Shown here one piece after another: positions 1 to 8,990 of a stretch of 64,000 nt of DNA (its first letter is position 1; each line of letters begins with the position of its first letter). Source of the DNA: Paenibacillus etheri (GTDB taxonomy: Bacteria > Bacillota > Bacilli > Paenibacillales > Paenibacillaceae); assembly GCF_001012825.1 (NCBI RefSeq), contig NZ_LCZJ02000012.1:62001-126000 (forward strand), written 5' to 3'. The position numbers and the translations under genes were made by a program. The notes beneath the pieces were generated by a model. That model worked only from the letters and a program-made list of their open reading frames with translations. It was not told the DNA's origin and made no database searches.

Positions 1-54
1 GTTTAATCTCTTACATGTTCATAATACCAAACAAATTATTAGGAGGATTTAATC

Positions 55-1314
55 ATGAAAAAAACAATCAAACCCGTAGTGGTTAGCGTACTGGCTATGT
101 CCGTACTTAGTGCCTGTGGCAGCAATGCGGCTGACAACAGCGCAAATAGTGGTGGAAATGCCTCCTCCGGTGACAAGGTCAAAGTCGAGTTTTTCCAAAA
201 TAAAACCGAAGCCAAAGCCACCTTCGACAAGCTGGTTGCGAAATTCAATGAAGCCAATCCAAATATTGTTGTCACACAGGTTAACCCGCCAGATGCTGAA
301 ACGGTATTGAAAACTCGTGCAGCTAAGAAAGATATTCCTGACGTGGTAGGGATCGGAGCAACTGACACCTACAAAACGTTATCTGGCAGCGGTCTTTTTG
401 AAGATTTCACAGGCGATCCACTCGCTGAGAATATCCAGCCAGCATATCTCCAAATGCTGAAAGACTTGACAGGTTCGAACGAACTGAATGGTCTTCCGTT
501 CTCCTCAAACGCAAGTGGCGTCATTTACAATAAAGCGATGTTCGCTGAAGCTGGTGTTACTGTTCCAACAACTTGGGATGAGTTCATGGCTGTCGCTCAA
601 AAGTTCAAGGACAGCGGTAAAAATGCTTTTTACCTGACACTGAAGGATTCATGGACAACACTTACACCGTTCAACTCCCTTGCGACGATCATTAAAGGAA
701 ATGATTTCTTCAAGGAGCGTACGGCAGGCACTGTAACCTTCGCAGACAGCTATACCGAGGTTGCTGAAAAGCTGCTTAAGCTGACCGAATTCGGACAAAA
801 GGATATTTTTGGTAAAGGTTACAATGACGGCAACACAGCATTCGCTAAAGGTGAATCCGCAATGTACCTGCAAGGCGTATGGGCGATCCCAGAAATCGTG
901 AAAGCCAATCCATCCATTGAACTTGGCGTATTCCCATTCCCAGCGACAAATAATGCTGCCGATAACAAGGTCATTTCTGGCGTAGATACATTACTGACTA
1001 TTTCCAAGAACACTAAACATAAAGAAGAAGCAAAGAAATTCGTAGACTTCCTGCTTCAACCTGAGAATGTTAGCCTATACATCAATGAGCAAAAAGCATT
1101 CCCAGCTGTACAAGGTGTAACACAAGATGATCCAACGATGGATGGCTTCAAAGAAGCGTTTACCGCTGGCAACTTGGCTGACTTTGCTGACCACTACATC
1201 CCAAGTGCGATGAAAGTAGATACCATTAACCAATCCTTCTTGCAAAAGAAAGATATTAAAGCTTACCTGGAACAGCTTGATAAGGAATGGGATAAAGTAG
1301 CTAACCGGAAATAA
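55..1314 (+). CDS. ABC transporter sugar-binding lipoprotein (family 1 solute-binding protein)
   Basis: This 419-residue extracellular binding protein captures an oligosaccharide and delivers it to the two permeases encoded next. The N-terminus is a lipoprotein signal: lysines, a hydrophobic stretch, then the lipobox LSAC with the acylated cysteine at residue 21, followed by a Ser/Asn/Gly-rich linker. The mature region has the family-1 layout: a FFQNKTEAKATFDKL-like first strand, GVIYNKAMF near residue 158, and FAKGESAMYLQGVW near residue 265. A strong AGGAGG lies 7 bases before the ATG. It is first of four genes (binding protein, two permeases, glucosidase), so an alpha-glucoside such as isomalto-oligosaccharide is the likely ligand. 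The substrate is inferred from the neighbours. The family assignment is firm. Confidence 0.93.
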   Translation: MKKTIKPVVVSVLAMSVLSACGSNAADNSANSGGNASSGDKVKVEFFQNKTEAKATFDKLVAKFNEANPNIVVTQVNPPDAETVLKTRAAKKDIPDVVGIGATDTYKTLSGSGLFEDFTGDPLAENIQPAYLQMLKDLTGSNELNGLPFSSNASGVIYNKAMFAEAGVTVPTTWDEFMAVAQKFKDSGKNAFYLTLKDSWTTLTPFNSLATIIKGNDFFKERTAGTVTFADSYTEVAEKLLKLTEFGQKDIFGKGYNDGNTAFAKGESAMYLQGVWAIPEIVKANPSIELGVFPFPATNNAADNKVISGVDTLLTISKNTKHKEEAKKFVDFLLQPENVSLYINEQKAFPAVQGVTQDDPTMDGFKEAFTAGNLADFADHYIPSAMKVDTINQSFLQKKDIKAYLEQLDKEWDKVANRK

Positions 1315-1396
1315 ACAGATCAGACAAACATGAACCGCGAAAGAGAACAGGGCTTCTTTCCCTCTTCTCTTTCGCTTTTACAATGAGGAGGATTAC

Positions 1397-2266
1397 ATGA
1401 TGGCCAAACGCCGAGTCGCCTTTTATCTGATGACTATACCGGCATTACTTCTTTTCTTTGCCTTTCATACCTTTCCTGCACTGCAGGGTATATATTATTC
1501 GTTCACGAACTGGGACGGCTTTAGTGACAGCTTTGATTACGTAGGATTTAAGAACTTCATTAACATTTTTCAAGATGAAAATGTGTTGAATTCATATGTG
1601 TTCACTTTTAAATATGCCATCCTTACAACTATTCTTATCAACGTCATCAGCTTGTTGATTGCACTTGGACTTAACGCCAAAATTAAAGCTAAAAACTTTT
1701 TCCGTGGCGTATATTTCTTGCCGAATATCCTCAGCGTATTGATTGTTGGTTTTATTTTTAACTATTTGTTCGCTAATGTATTCCCAATTTGGGGTGCGAA
1801 GATCGGCAGTGAATTCTTATCACAGAACATTCTCGGTAACTCGGACTGGGCTTGGATCGGTATCGTCATTGTAGCCGTTTGGCAGGGGATTGCTTATAAC
1901 ACGATTCTCTATCTGGCGGGTCTTCAAACCATTCCTCATGATCTTTACGAAGCTTCCAATCTGGACGGCGCTAGCCGCTGGAGAGAATTCTGGAGTATTA
2001 CGTTCCCAATGCTTGCTTCCTTCTTCACCATCAATATGGTGCTCGCGATGAAGGGCGGTCTAATGGTATTCGACCAAATCGTCGCCTTGACAGGCGGGGG
2101 TCCAGGTCGTTCAACGCAATCCATTGCCCACTTAATCTACACAGGCGGCTTCCAAGGCGGAGAATTTGCCTATCAATCGGCGAACGCCGTGATTTATTTT
2201 ATCGTGATTGTCGTTATCTCCGCCCTTCAGCTTAAATTTCTGCAGAAACGGGAGATGGACTTATGA
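1397..2266 (+). CDS. Sugar ABC transporter permease, MalF/UgpA type
   Basis: This 289-residue integral membrane protein is one half of the transport channel. It has six predicted membrane segments starting at about residue 10. The cytoplasmic EAA loop, EASNLDGASRWREFW near residue 190, docks the ATPase. An AGGAGG precedes two adjacent ATGs (1397 and 1400), and the first is used here. The 82-base gap after the binding-protein gene contains an inverted repeat of a GCGAAAGAG-type arm against its CTCTTTCGC partner around 1337-1376. That could lower downstream expression relative to the lipoprotein, as is common in such operons. The gene overlaps the next permease by four bases. Confidence 0.93.
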   Translation: MMAKRRVAFYLMTIPALLLFFAFHTFPALQGIYYSFTNWDGFSDSFDYVGFKNFINIFQDENVLNSYVFTFKYAILTTILINVISLLIALGLNAKIKAKNFFRGVYFLPNILSVLIVGFIFNYLFANVFPIWGAKIGSEFLSQNILGNSDWAWIGIVIVAVWQGIAYNTILYLAGLQTIPHDLYEASNLDGASRWREFWSITFPMLASFFTINMVLAMKGGLMVFDQIVALTGGGPGRSTQSIAHLIYTGGFQGGEFAYQSANAVIYFIVIVVISALQLKFLQKREMDL

Positions 2267-3084
2267 TCAAAAAATCAACCAACTGGCCTGTAACGATTCT
2301 TATTGCCCTAGGCTCACTACTGATCCTGTTTCCGCTGTACATGACCATTGCCATCGCACTCAAAAATCCCGAGGAAATGGCTCAATCTATCTTCTCGCTG
2401 CCAACTGGCCTGCATTTTGAGAACTTCTCCAATGCGATTAAAGCAACGAATTTCTTTAATGCATTAGGAAATAGTACCGTGATTACTATTACAACAGTCG
2501 TGTTCATATTGCTTACCAACTCCATGGTAGCCTATGCTATTGCACGTAATATGAAGCGAAGATTTTTCAAAGTGCTTTACTTCTATTTTATAAGCGCAAT
2601 GTTTATCCCTTTCCAGATTATCATGCTGCCTGTGGTCAAAGTGACAACGGATCTGCACATGAACAACATTGTGGGAATTATTATTCTTTATGTTGTTTAT
2701 GGTCTGGCCTTTAACGTGTTTGTTTACACCGGTTATATCCGTTCCATTCCGTATGAACTGGAAGAAGCGGCTACAGTAGATGGCGCATCGACCTTCGGAA
2801 CGTTCTGGAAGATTATTTTTCCACTTCTTGCTCCTGTTAGTGCAACGATCGGTATCCTGTCTTGTCTATCCACTTGGAATGACTTTATGCTACCGCTGGT
2901 TCTGCTCGGCGATCAGGATTCCTACACACTTCCGCTGGTACAATATGTATTCCAGGGGCAGTTCAGTACAGATTTCAACTTAGCTTTCGCTTCATATCTG
3001 CTCGCATTAACCCCGATGCTCATCGTCTATTTGTTCGCGCAAAAATGGATTATCAGCGGACTTACATCAGGGTCCATTAAATAA
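2263..3084 (+). CDS. Sugar ABC transporter permease, MalG/UgpE type
   Basis: This 273-residue membrane protein forms the second half of the channel. It has six predicted helices, and its EAA loop EEAATVDGASTFGTFW lies near residue 168. Its ATG overlaps the TGA of the preceding permease (ATGA), which indicates translational coupling. No ATP-binding subunit is encoded in the operon. Many Bacillota drive several carbohydrate importers with one shared MsmK/MsmX-type ATPase encoded elsewhere, so a remote ATPase is inferred. The gene is followed by a 36-base gap and the glucosidase. Confidence 0.93.
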   Translation: MIKKSTNWPVTILIALGSLLILFPLYMTIAIALKNPEEMAQSIFSLPTGLHFENFSNAIKATNFFNALGNSTVITITTVVFILLTNSMVAYAIARNMKRRFFKVLYFYFISAMFIPFQIIMLPVVKVTTDLHMNNIVGIIILYVVYGLAFNVFVYTGYIRSIPYELEEAATVDGASTFGTFWKIIFPLLAPVSATIGILSCLSTWNDFMLPLVLLGDQDSYTLPLVQYVFQGQFSTDFNLAFASYLLALTPMLIVYLFAQKWIISGLTSGSIK

Positions 3085-3120
3085 AATAGTAAGTCTATAT
3101 AGAGATAGGAGATTACAACC

Positions 3121-4809
3121 TTGGATAAAAAATGGTGGAAAGAAAGCGTAGTGTATCAAATTTACCCCCGCAGCTTTAAAGACAGTAACGGGGATGGTAT
3201 TGGTGATCTGCAAGGGATTATCTCGAAACTTGATTATTTAAATCATCTTGGTGTCGACGTGGTCTGGCTCTGCCCAGTGTACCAGTCGCCTAATGACGAT
3301 AACGGTTATGATATCAGTAATTATCAAAGTATTATGGATGATTTCGGAACGCTCTCCGATTGGGAGGAACTGCTGGCTGGACTTCACAGCCGTGGCATGA
3401 AACTGATTATGGATCTCGTAGTCAACCATTCCTCAGATGAGCATGCTTGGTTCGTGGAATCCCGCAAATCGCAGGATAATCCTTATCGTGATTATTATAT
3501 CTGGCGTCCTGGAAAGGACGGACAGCCGCCGAACGACTGGGGCTCCTTCTTCAGTGGATCAGCTTGGGAATACGATGAGAAGTCGGAGGAATATTATCTC
3601 CATCTCTTCTCCCGTAAACAACCGGACCTAAATTGGGACAATCCAAAACTCCGCAAGGAAATCTACGATATGATGACTTGGTGGCTGGATAAAGGGATTG
3701 ACGGATTCCGCATGGACGTAATCAACCTGATCTCCAAAGTACCGGAATTACCTAGCGTTTCTGGGGAAAGTAACGGAGAACAGCCTACGTACCACTTCGG
3801 TGGAGACTATTTCGTTAACGGTCCACGCGTACATGAGTATATGCAGGAAATGAACCGTGAGGTGCTATCCAAGTACGATATCATGACAGTGGGTGAAGCC
3901 GTTAATGTCACTCCAGAAGAAGCTTCACTGTATGTTTCCGAGGATCGTAACGAGCTGAACATGGTATTCCATTTCGAGCTCATGGATGTCGATTCCGGAC
4001 CTGGAGGCAAATGGAATGTACAACCTTGGAAGCTAGCAGACATTAAGTCTATTATTTCCAAGTGGCAAGTCGCACTCGACGGTAAGGGTTGGAACAGCTT
4101 GTATATGAACAACCATGATCAGCCGCGTATGCTATCCCGCTTTGGAGATGATAAGCTGTTCCCGAAAGAGTCTGGCAAAATGCTGGCAACACTGCTTCAC
4201 ACGCTCCAAGGTACACCTTACATCTATCAAGGTGAAGAAATCGGCATGACAAATGTGCAATTTGCTTCCATCGATGACTACAAGGATATTGAAATTGTAA
4301 ATATGTATAAGGAATACTTGGCTGCCGGTCACTCGGAAGAAAAAATCATGAATTCCATTTACATCAAAGGCCGGGACAATGGCCGTACACCGATGCAATG
4401 GAACTCGGAGCCACAGGCAGGCTTCACCACCGGCACTCCGTGGCTAGCTCTAAACCCTAACTACAAAGATATCAACGTGGAGAAGGCATTAGCTGATCCC
4501 GATTCTCTTTTCCACTACTATAAGAAGCTTATTGAGCTTCGTAAGCAGCATGAGATTATCGTATACGGAAACTATACAATCTTGGCTGAGGAGAATGAGC
4601 AGGTATATGCTTATCTACGTGCTCTTGGAGAAGAACAGCTACTGGTTGTATTGAATTTCTTCGGAGAGCCTGCAACCTTCGAACTTCCTTCAACTGTGAA
4701 ATTCCAAGCGAAGGAATTGCTTATTGCCAACTACGAAGTAAATCCAGAAGAAGAACTAAACACCATTCAGCTTCGTCCTTATGAAGCTCGTGTGTATAAA
4801 CTTAGCTAA
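3121..4809 (+). CDS. GH13 alpha-glucosidase, probably oligo-1,6-glucosidase
   Basis: This 562-residue cytoplasmic enzyme hydrolyses imported alpha-glucosides, and its length is typical of GH13 subfamily 31. The visible GH13 regions are DLVVNHSSDEH (98-108), QPDLNW (167-172), GFRMDV with nucleophile Asp199, the acid/base in TVGEA at Glu259, and NNHDQPR with Asp333. Val200 follows the nucleophile. In the well-studied Bacillus enzymes valine at this site goes with alpha-1,6 specificity, while alpha-1,4 enzymes carry other residues, so isomaltose-type substrates are favoured. The start is TTG, placed 9 bases after a GATAGGAG ribosome site. It is the last gene of the transport operon and is followed by a strong terminator. 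Confidence 0.92.
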   Translation: MDKKWWKESVVYQIYPRSFKDSNGDGIGDLQGIISKLDYLNHLGVDVVWLCPVYQSPNDDNGYDISNYQSIMDDFGTLSDWEELLAGLHSRGMKLIMDLVVNHSSDEHAWFVESRKSQDNPYRDYYIWRPGKDGQPPNDWGSFFSGSAWEYDEKSEEYYLHLFSRKQPDLNWDNPKLRKEIYDMMTWWLDKGIDGFRMDVINLISKVPELPSVSGESNGEQPTYHFGGDYFVNGPRVHEYMQEMNREVLSKYDIMTVGEAVNVTPEEASLYVSEDRNELNMVFHFELMDVDSGPGGKWNVQPWKLADIKSIISKWQVALDGKGWNSLYMNNHDQPRMLSRFGDDKLFPKESGKMLATLLHTLQGTPYIYQGEEIGMTNVQFASIDDYKDIEIVNMYKEYLAAGHSEEKIMNSIYIKGRDNGRTPMQWNSEPQAGFTTGTPWLALNPNYKDINVEKALADPDSLFHYYKKLIELRKQHEIIVYGNYTILAEENEQVYAYLRALGEEQLLVVLNFFGEPATFELPSTVKFQAKELLIANYEVNPEEELNTIQLRPYEARVYKLS

Positions 4810-4826
4810 GTTCATGGTAGAACAAT

Positions 4827-4855
4827 AAAAAGGAGCCACTCGGCTCCTTTTTGTT
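4827..4855. terminator. Rho-independent terminator after the glucoside operon
   Basis: An 11-bp perfect stem (AAAAAGGAGCC at 4827-4837 with GGCTCCTTTTT at 4842-4852) encloses a 4-base loop and runs into T-rich sequence. The A and T tracts are symmetric, so it can also stop transcription arriving from the opposite strand. Confidence 0.9.
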
Positions 4856-4899
4856 TGTCTATTTGCTTGCAAGAACATTAATAATTTACTTTATGTAGC

Positions 4900-5445
4900 T
4901 TAACCTTCAGAGTTAATAATTCCATAATGAATAAGGTCATCATATTTATTTTCTTTATAGATATGCTGTAATAAAATGCCTTCCTTCACCATTCCACATT
5001 TTTGCATCACCCGCCCAGAGCTGGGATTTGAAGCAAAGTGGATTGCAAATACTTTATGGTAATGCTTTTCTGAAAAAGCAAACGCAATGATCGCTTTTGT
5101 TGCTTCAGTCGCGTATCCTTTACCCCAATATTCCTCACCGATCCAATATCCAACTTCACCATTTCTGTGTGCTTGCTTATTCGTCAGTCCTATAGCTCCA
5201 TAGAGCTCGTTTGTACTTTTATCAGTAATCGCAAACTCATAATACATATTATTGATAAAATTCACTTCATGAGCTTCAATCCATGATATTGCACATTCGA
5301 TAGTGTATGGATAAGGTAGAGTCAACGTACTTTTGTAGACATTATAATTATTGCAGAGTTCCGAGACACGCTTAGCATCAGATAATTCAAAAGGCCTCAA
5401 AATCAATCTTTCGGTCGTAATTGTTCTTTTCTCTTGATTAAACAT
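4900..5445 (-). CDS. GNAT-family N-acetyltransferase (RimJ/RimL type)
   Basis: This 181-residue acetyl-CoA-dependent acetyltransferase belongs to the RimJ/RimL-like branch. The N-terminal TERLILRPF motif is typical. Motif A, which binds the acetyl-CoA pyrophosphate, is VGYWIGEEYWGKGYATEA near residues 98-115, and the C-terminal ASNPSSGRVMQKCGM segment at about 139-153 is also characteristic. The acceptor cannot be told from sequence: it could be a ribosomal protein, an antibiotic or a small amine. It is the last gene of a four-gene minus-strand group, and its ATG lies 8 bases inside the cupin gene, so the two are translationally coupled. Confidence 0.88.
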   Translation of the reverse strand: MFNQEKRTITTERLILRPFELSDAKRVSELCNNYNVYKSTLTLPYPYTIECAISWIEAHEVNFINNMYYEFAITDKSTNELYGAIGLTNKQAHRNGEVGYWIGEEYWGKGYATEATKAIIAFAFSEKHYHKVFAIHFASNPSSGRVMQKCGMVKEGILLQHIYKENKYDDLIHYGIINSEG

Positions 5446-5821
5446 TGTTTTCCCTCCGCTCCAGAATCTCTTGCACCATCGGCATCGCCAAACTCATATT
5501 CTCAGCTTCGATCACTATCGCTGTTAGTCCTGTCTCCGTGCGTGTCTCATGCCACTCGCCCTTGTCCCAATATACGGCAGAGCCAGCGCTAACTGAAATT
5601 TCTGCTTCTTCCCCTGCTCTGACCCAGCCTTCTCCGCTAACGACCAGAAACAGCTGTGGAATCGGAGTCTGATGCCAGCCAACAAGTCCATTCACGGCCA
5701 AGTGCATACATCCCACTTGCGGAGAAACCACCTCTGTCAGTATTCTCGACATATAAAGCTGCTGGCTGCCGAACGCATCAATAGATTTACCAGCTTCTTT
5801 GGCAAAGCTATATACTCGCAT
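5438..5821 (-). CDS. Small cupin-domain protein
   Basis: This 127-residue single-domain beta-barrel protein has the two cupin signatures in weak form: GWHQTPIPQLFLVVSGEGWVRAG-like motif 1 near residues 47-70, and GSAVYWDKGEWHETRTETG near residues 80-98. The histidines and glutamate could hold a metal, but motif 1 lacks the usual HxH pair, so catalysis is uncertain. A sensing or binding role is equally possible. The gene starts one base after the Nudix stop and overlaps the acetyltransferase gene by 8 bases, so it is firmly part of this operon. No specific ligand can be inferred. Confidence 0.8.
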   Translation of the reverse strand: MRVYSFAKEAGKSIDAFGSQQLYMSRILTEVVSPQVGCMHLAVNGLVGWHQTPIPQLFLVVSGEGWVRAGEEAEISVSAGSAVYWDKGEWHETRTETGLTAIVIEAENMSLAMPMVQEILERRENNV

Positions 5822-5822
5822 C

Positions 5823-6356
5823 TTACACTGTTCCTCCTACCGATACCGGATTTACCTGTACCTGTTCCGCATGCAATTTCTCAATAATCGCCAATAGGAA
5901 GGTTTCGGCTAGACTATTCTTTTTAATAGCGCTGGCGGCCTCTTCCAAAGTAAACCATTCAGCATGATCTACCTCAGCATTCACCTGACCTAAGTCCTCC
6001 GAATCTGCAACACCTATAAAATTCAGCATCAGCGTATTAGAAGGTGCAAAATACAAGCTGCGCATATATTCATAGGCTACAATATCAAGACCTACCTCTT
6101 CTTTTACCTCACGAATAAGAGTTGTTTCCGCATCTTCACCTTTATTCACGTACCCTGCAAGCAATATATAATCTGGTCGGTTATACTGCTGGATCAATAG
6201 AATCTTATTCATATCCCGATTTAATACCGCTGTACTGATTGCTGTGCTGAAAATAGGAAATCGGAACATTTCGCATGCATTACAATAAGGTACCTGGCCT
6301 TCCCCCTCGCTTTCTTTCATTACTAATGCAGTTCCACATTCTAGGCAATATTTCAA
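5823..6356 (-). CDS. Nudix hydrolase with N-terminal zinc ribbon
   Basis: This 177-residue protein is built like the C-terminal half of NADH pyrophosphatase. It begins with a zinc ribbon (CLECG at 4-8 and CNAC at 25-28), followed by a Nudix domain whose box runs from Gly at about 91 as GYVNKGEDAETTLIREVKEE. This fits the GX5EX7REUXEE pattern, including the metal-binding glutamates. It would cleave a nucleoside diphosphate linked to another group, and dinucleotides such as NADH are plausible because of the ribbon. It lies 36 bases downstream of the amidase gene and one base before the cupin gene, so it is probably cotranscribed. Confidence 0.9.
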   Translation of the reverse strand: MKYCLECGTALVMKESEGEGQVPYCNACEMFRFPIFSTAISTAVLNRDMNKILLIQQYNRPDYILLAGYVNKGEDAETTLIREVKEEVGLDIVAYEYMRSLYFAPSNTLMLNFIGVADSEDLGQVNAEVDHAEWFTLEEAASAIKKNSLAETFLLAIIEKLHAEQVQVNPVSVGGTV

Positions 6357-6392
6357 GCTGATCTCTTCCTTCTATAATAAAGTAGTCAATAC

Positions 6393-7868
6393 CTATTCCA
6401 GTTGCGGTGGAACACGATGCTGCGTAGCTTGTTCAAACCCGTAGGCTATGGATAGGAGCGTAGGCTCACTATAGGCTTTTCCGGAAAATACTACTCCAAA
6501 GGGCCCCCGAGTTGGATCACCGTCGGCATCAATAATGCCCTGATCTACATACCCTGCCGGAACGGTAATTAACGGATACCCCAAACGTGCCGCAATATAC
6601 ATCCCATCTACGTCACCAGGCAGCAATAATGCATCCAAACTATGTTGTTCCAACACGTAGTCTATTCCTTGCTCGAGCGCTAACTCTCTGTATTCTTGTT
6701 TCTTTTGCTGATATTCTTCTTCGGTTAAAGTTACTCCCTCTGACCTAGTTAATGTGTCTTGCCCATATTGTAATGCGATTTCAGCATGGCTTTCATTATA
6801 CGCTATCAGTTCTTGTAAAGAGTGAATCGGAACGGAATCATCTACTTGGGATAAATACGCATTGAGCCCCTTTTTAAATTCATAGCAGATCACATCATTA
6901 TTCCAGTTTTGTTGTTCAACGTAAAGCGTAACCGGATCTATAATCGTAGCGCCTTCGTTCTTCAAAGTCTGGATAGCATCTTCCATAATTGAAAGCCGCT
7001 CTGCATCTAAATGGTTATAATAATACCGTGGGACACCTATTCTTGCTTGCCGAATAAAGCTTTTATCTAAAAATGGAGTATAGTCCGTAAAAGCATGCTT
7101 CTCGCTCGAAAATGTTGCTTCATCCTTGTCATCCACTCCCGTTAATGCCCCCAAAATAATTGCCGCATCCGTAACTGTTCTTGTGATAGGACCAGGGGTG
7201 TCTTGGCTAACTGAAATAGGAATCACTCCAGTACGACTGACTAATCCGACCGTTGGTTTGATCCCGACGAGTGCATGCTGACTTGCTGGGCCGACGATTG
7301 ATCCCGCTGTTTCCGTTCCGATCGATGCCGCTGCCAAATTCGCCGCAATTGCTGCCGCTGGTCCAGAGCTTGAACCACTGACAAATACATCGCCTGGTCC
7401 ATATGGATTAAGTACAAGGCCACCTCGTGAGCTATACCCCGCCGGCATTGAACTGGACAAAAAATTAGACCACTCCGACATATTCGCCTTTCCAAGTAAA
7501 ACAGCCCCTGCCGACCGAAGCTTCGCAGCTACGAAGGAATCTTTTGCCGCAAATGATCCTGCTAAAGCTACTGAACCAGCACTCGTATGCATCTTATCCG
7601 CTGTATCTATATTATCCTTCAACAATATAGGAATACCGTGTAGACTTCCTCGACTTCCTTTTTCTTTACGTTCAACATCCAGTGCTCTCGCGATGTCTAT
7701 AGCCTCTGGATTAATTTCTAAGATTGCGTTTATGTCTATATCGTACTTATGAATCCGTTCCAAATAGGCTGCTACCAAATCCTCTGCGCTGACTACTCCT
7801 GCTTCCATAGCCGCTTGCAGCTTTGCAATATCCGCTTCTATTATCCATTCCTGATGTTTGAACTTCAT
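6393..7868 (-). CDS. Amidase signature family protein
   Basis: This 491-residue hydrolase breaks amide bonds with a Ser-cisSer-Lys triad. The lysine is Lys84 in ILLKDNID. The cis-serine lies in the GSSSG segment at 165-169. The nucleophile is Ser190 in GTETAGS. Downstream VGIKPTVGLVSRTGVIP is the usual family continuation. The closest matches I recall are the stand-alone amidases of Bacillus and Paenibacillus, not the GatA subunit, because no gatB or gatC is adjacent and the C-terminus has the LLLPGDVDG / ITVPAGY layout of the free enzymes. It is the first gene of the four-gene minus-strand group. A 16-bp palindrome sits just upstream. Confidence 0.9.
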   Translation of the reverse strand: MKFKHQEWIIEADIAKLQAAMEAGVVSAEDLVAAYLERIHKYDIDINAILEINPEAIDIARALDVERKEKGSRGSLHGIPILLKDNIDTADKMHTSAGSVALAGSFAAKDSFVAAKLRSAGAVLLGKANMSEWSNFLSSSMPAGYSSRGGLVLNPYGPGDVFVSGSSSGPAAAIAANLAAASIGTETAGSIVGPASQHALVGIKPTVGLVSRTGVIPISVSQDTPGPITRTVTDAAIILGALTGVDDKDEATFSSEKHAFTDYTPFLDKSFIRQARIGVPRYYYNHLDAERLSIMEDAIQTLKNEGATIIDPVTLYVEQQNWNNDVICYEFKKGLNAYLSQVDDSVPIHSLQELIAYNESHAEIALQYGQDTLTRSEGVTLTEEEYQQKKQEYRELALEQGIDYVLEQHSLDALLLPGDVDGMYIAARLGYPLITVPAGYVDQGIIDADGDPTRGPFGVVFSGKAYSEPTLLSIAYGFEQATQHRVPPQLE

Positions 7869-7892
7869 TAGAGCAGCTCCTTCAAGTATAAT

Positions 7893-7917
7893 CGCCTTCG
7901 GCGTCCTTATAAGGACG
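7893..7917. promoter_or_regulatory. Overlapping hairpin and 16-bp palindrome upstream of the amidase gene
   Basis: Within the 263-base divergent gap, CGTCCTTATAAGGACG (7902-7917) is a perfect 16-bp palindrome. It overlaps a second perfect inverted repeat, CGCC-TTC-GGCG (7893-7903). The site lies 25-50 bases upstream of the amidase ATG, where it would be transcribed into the amidase leader or overlap its promoter. It could be an operator or an RNA hairpin. No regulator can be named. Confidence 0.45.
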
Positions 7918-8026
7918 GTAAGCGTTTAGCGAGAAATATAAGGATAAAGTATAGTGTGAAACGAATACTTTCTTATATTTCAAAATAATGTAATTCTCCC
8001 TAGCATAAACCTACCATACATTCTTA

Positions 8027-8042
8027 GGTCAATGACATGACC
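8027..8042. promoter_or_regulatory. Inverted repeat GGTCA-N6-TGACC upstream of the STM4015-family operon
   Basis: GGTCA and TGACC arms separated by six bases lie about 95 bases before the first gene of the five-gene operon. A TTGACT hexamer follows at 8046-8051 and a second at 8069-8074, either of which could be a -35 element, but the matching -10 boxes are weak. The inverted repeat is short, so this is only a candidate operator. Confidence 0.3.
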
Positions 8043-8137
8043 AATTTGACTATAATTATTTAAACCTGTTATTTGACTCCCTTGGCTACAGATGATACGG
8101 TATTTTCGAAGTTAAATTTTTCCGGGAGGGAATGCCC

Positions 8138-8983
8138 ATGACTGAAGTAAAGCTCAGTATCGGATACGACGAATTTGAGGAAGGCCAAAGAATCGGCACG
8201 GAAATTCAGAAGCTTAGCAGCAGCCCCGAAAGTTCTTCGCTGACCAGCCTAATTATCGGTGATTGGGGGCAAGCCTACGAGAATAGTTCAGAAGAGGTTG
8301 TAGAGGCACTCGTTACGCATAGCGCTAGCTTCCCTGCTTTGCGCAAGCTTTTCATGGGTGAGATGGGCTATGAGGAATGCGAGATTTCTTGGATTACCCA
8401 AAGCAATCTATCGCCGCTCCTCCCCGCTTTTCCAGAGCTACAATCACTCACGATTCAAGGTGGGAATGAGCTGAGCCTCACAGAACTCAAACACGACAAG
8501 CTAGAAGAACTGATTATTATCAGTGGGGGCTTAGGTAAAGCCGTTCTTGAACATATTGCAACTAGCCAATTGCCGAATTTACGCAAGCTGGAGCTATATC
8601 TAGGCGTAGAAGATTACGGATTTGACGGCAACCTTTCAGATCTTCTCCCTCTTATAGAAGTAGGGAAATTCCCTAAGCTTACTTATCTAGGTTTAAAAAA
8701 TAGCCAGATCCAAGATGAGATCGCAGGTGCATTAGCAAATGCTCCTATTCTGGATCAGCTGGATACGCTAGATCTATCACTCGGTACCCTAAGCGATGAG
8801 GGGGCGGAATTGCTTCTAGCCAGCGACAGAATCAAAAAATTAAAAGCATTAAACCTAAGCCATCATTATATGTCTGACGAGATGATTAGCCGCTGGCAGC
8901 AGAGTGGACTGCCTGTTGATGTTAGCGACAAGCAGGAAAGCGATGATGAGGAAGACTGGCGTTATCCTTCCATCACAGAGTGA
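8138..8983 (+). CDS. STM4015-family leucine-rich repeat protein
   Basis: This 281-residue protein has leucine-rich repeats of the ribonuclease-inhibitor-like type, for example LPNLRKLELYLGV near residue 146, FPKLTYLGLKNSQI near residue 183, and LDQLDTLDLSLGTLSDEGAELLL near residue 210. It ends in an acidic, aspartate/glutamate-rich tail. Its position ahead of an STM4014-type gene identifies it as the STM4015 family. It has no signal peptide, so it is probably a cytoplasmic scaffold or substrate-recognition partner, although that is inference. Two ATGs are in frame. The second, at 8138, lies 7 bases after GGGAGGG and is preferred over 8132, which abuts that site. The next gene starts 7 bases after its stop. 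Confidence 0.85.
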   Translation: MTEVKLSIGYDEFEEGQRIGTEIQKLSSSPESSSLTSLIIGDWGQAYENSSEEVVEALVTHSASFPALRKLFMGEMGYEECEISWITQSNLSPLLPAFPELQSLTIQGGNELSLTELKHDKLEELIIISGGLGKAVLEHIATSQLPNLRKLELYLGVEDYGFDGNLSDLLPLIEVGKFPKLTYLGLKNSQIQDEIAGALANAPILDQLDTLDLSLGTLSDEGAELLLASDRIKKLKALNLSHHYMSDEMISRWQQSGLPVDVSDKQESDDEEDWRYPSITE

Positions 8984-8990
8984 GCCTCTC

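Noticed and set aside
1-54. A promoter for the glucoside operon at the left edge
   Set aside because: Only 54 bases precede the first gene. The ribosome site is visible, but the promoter lies outside or cannot be judged.
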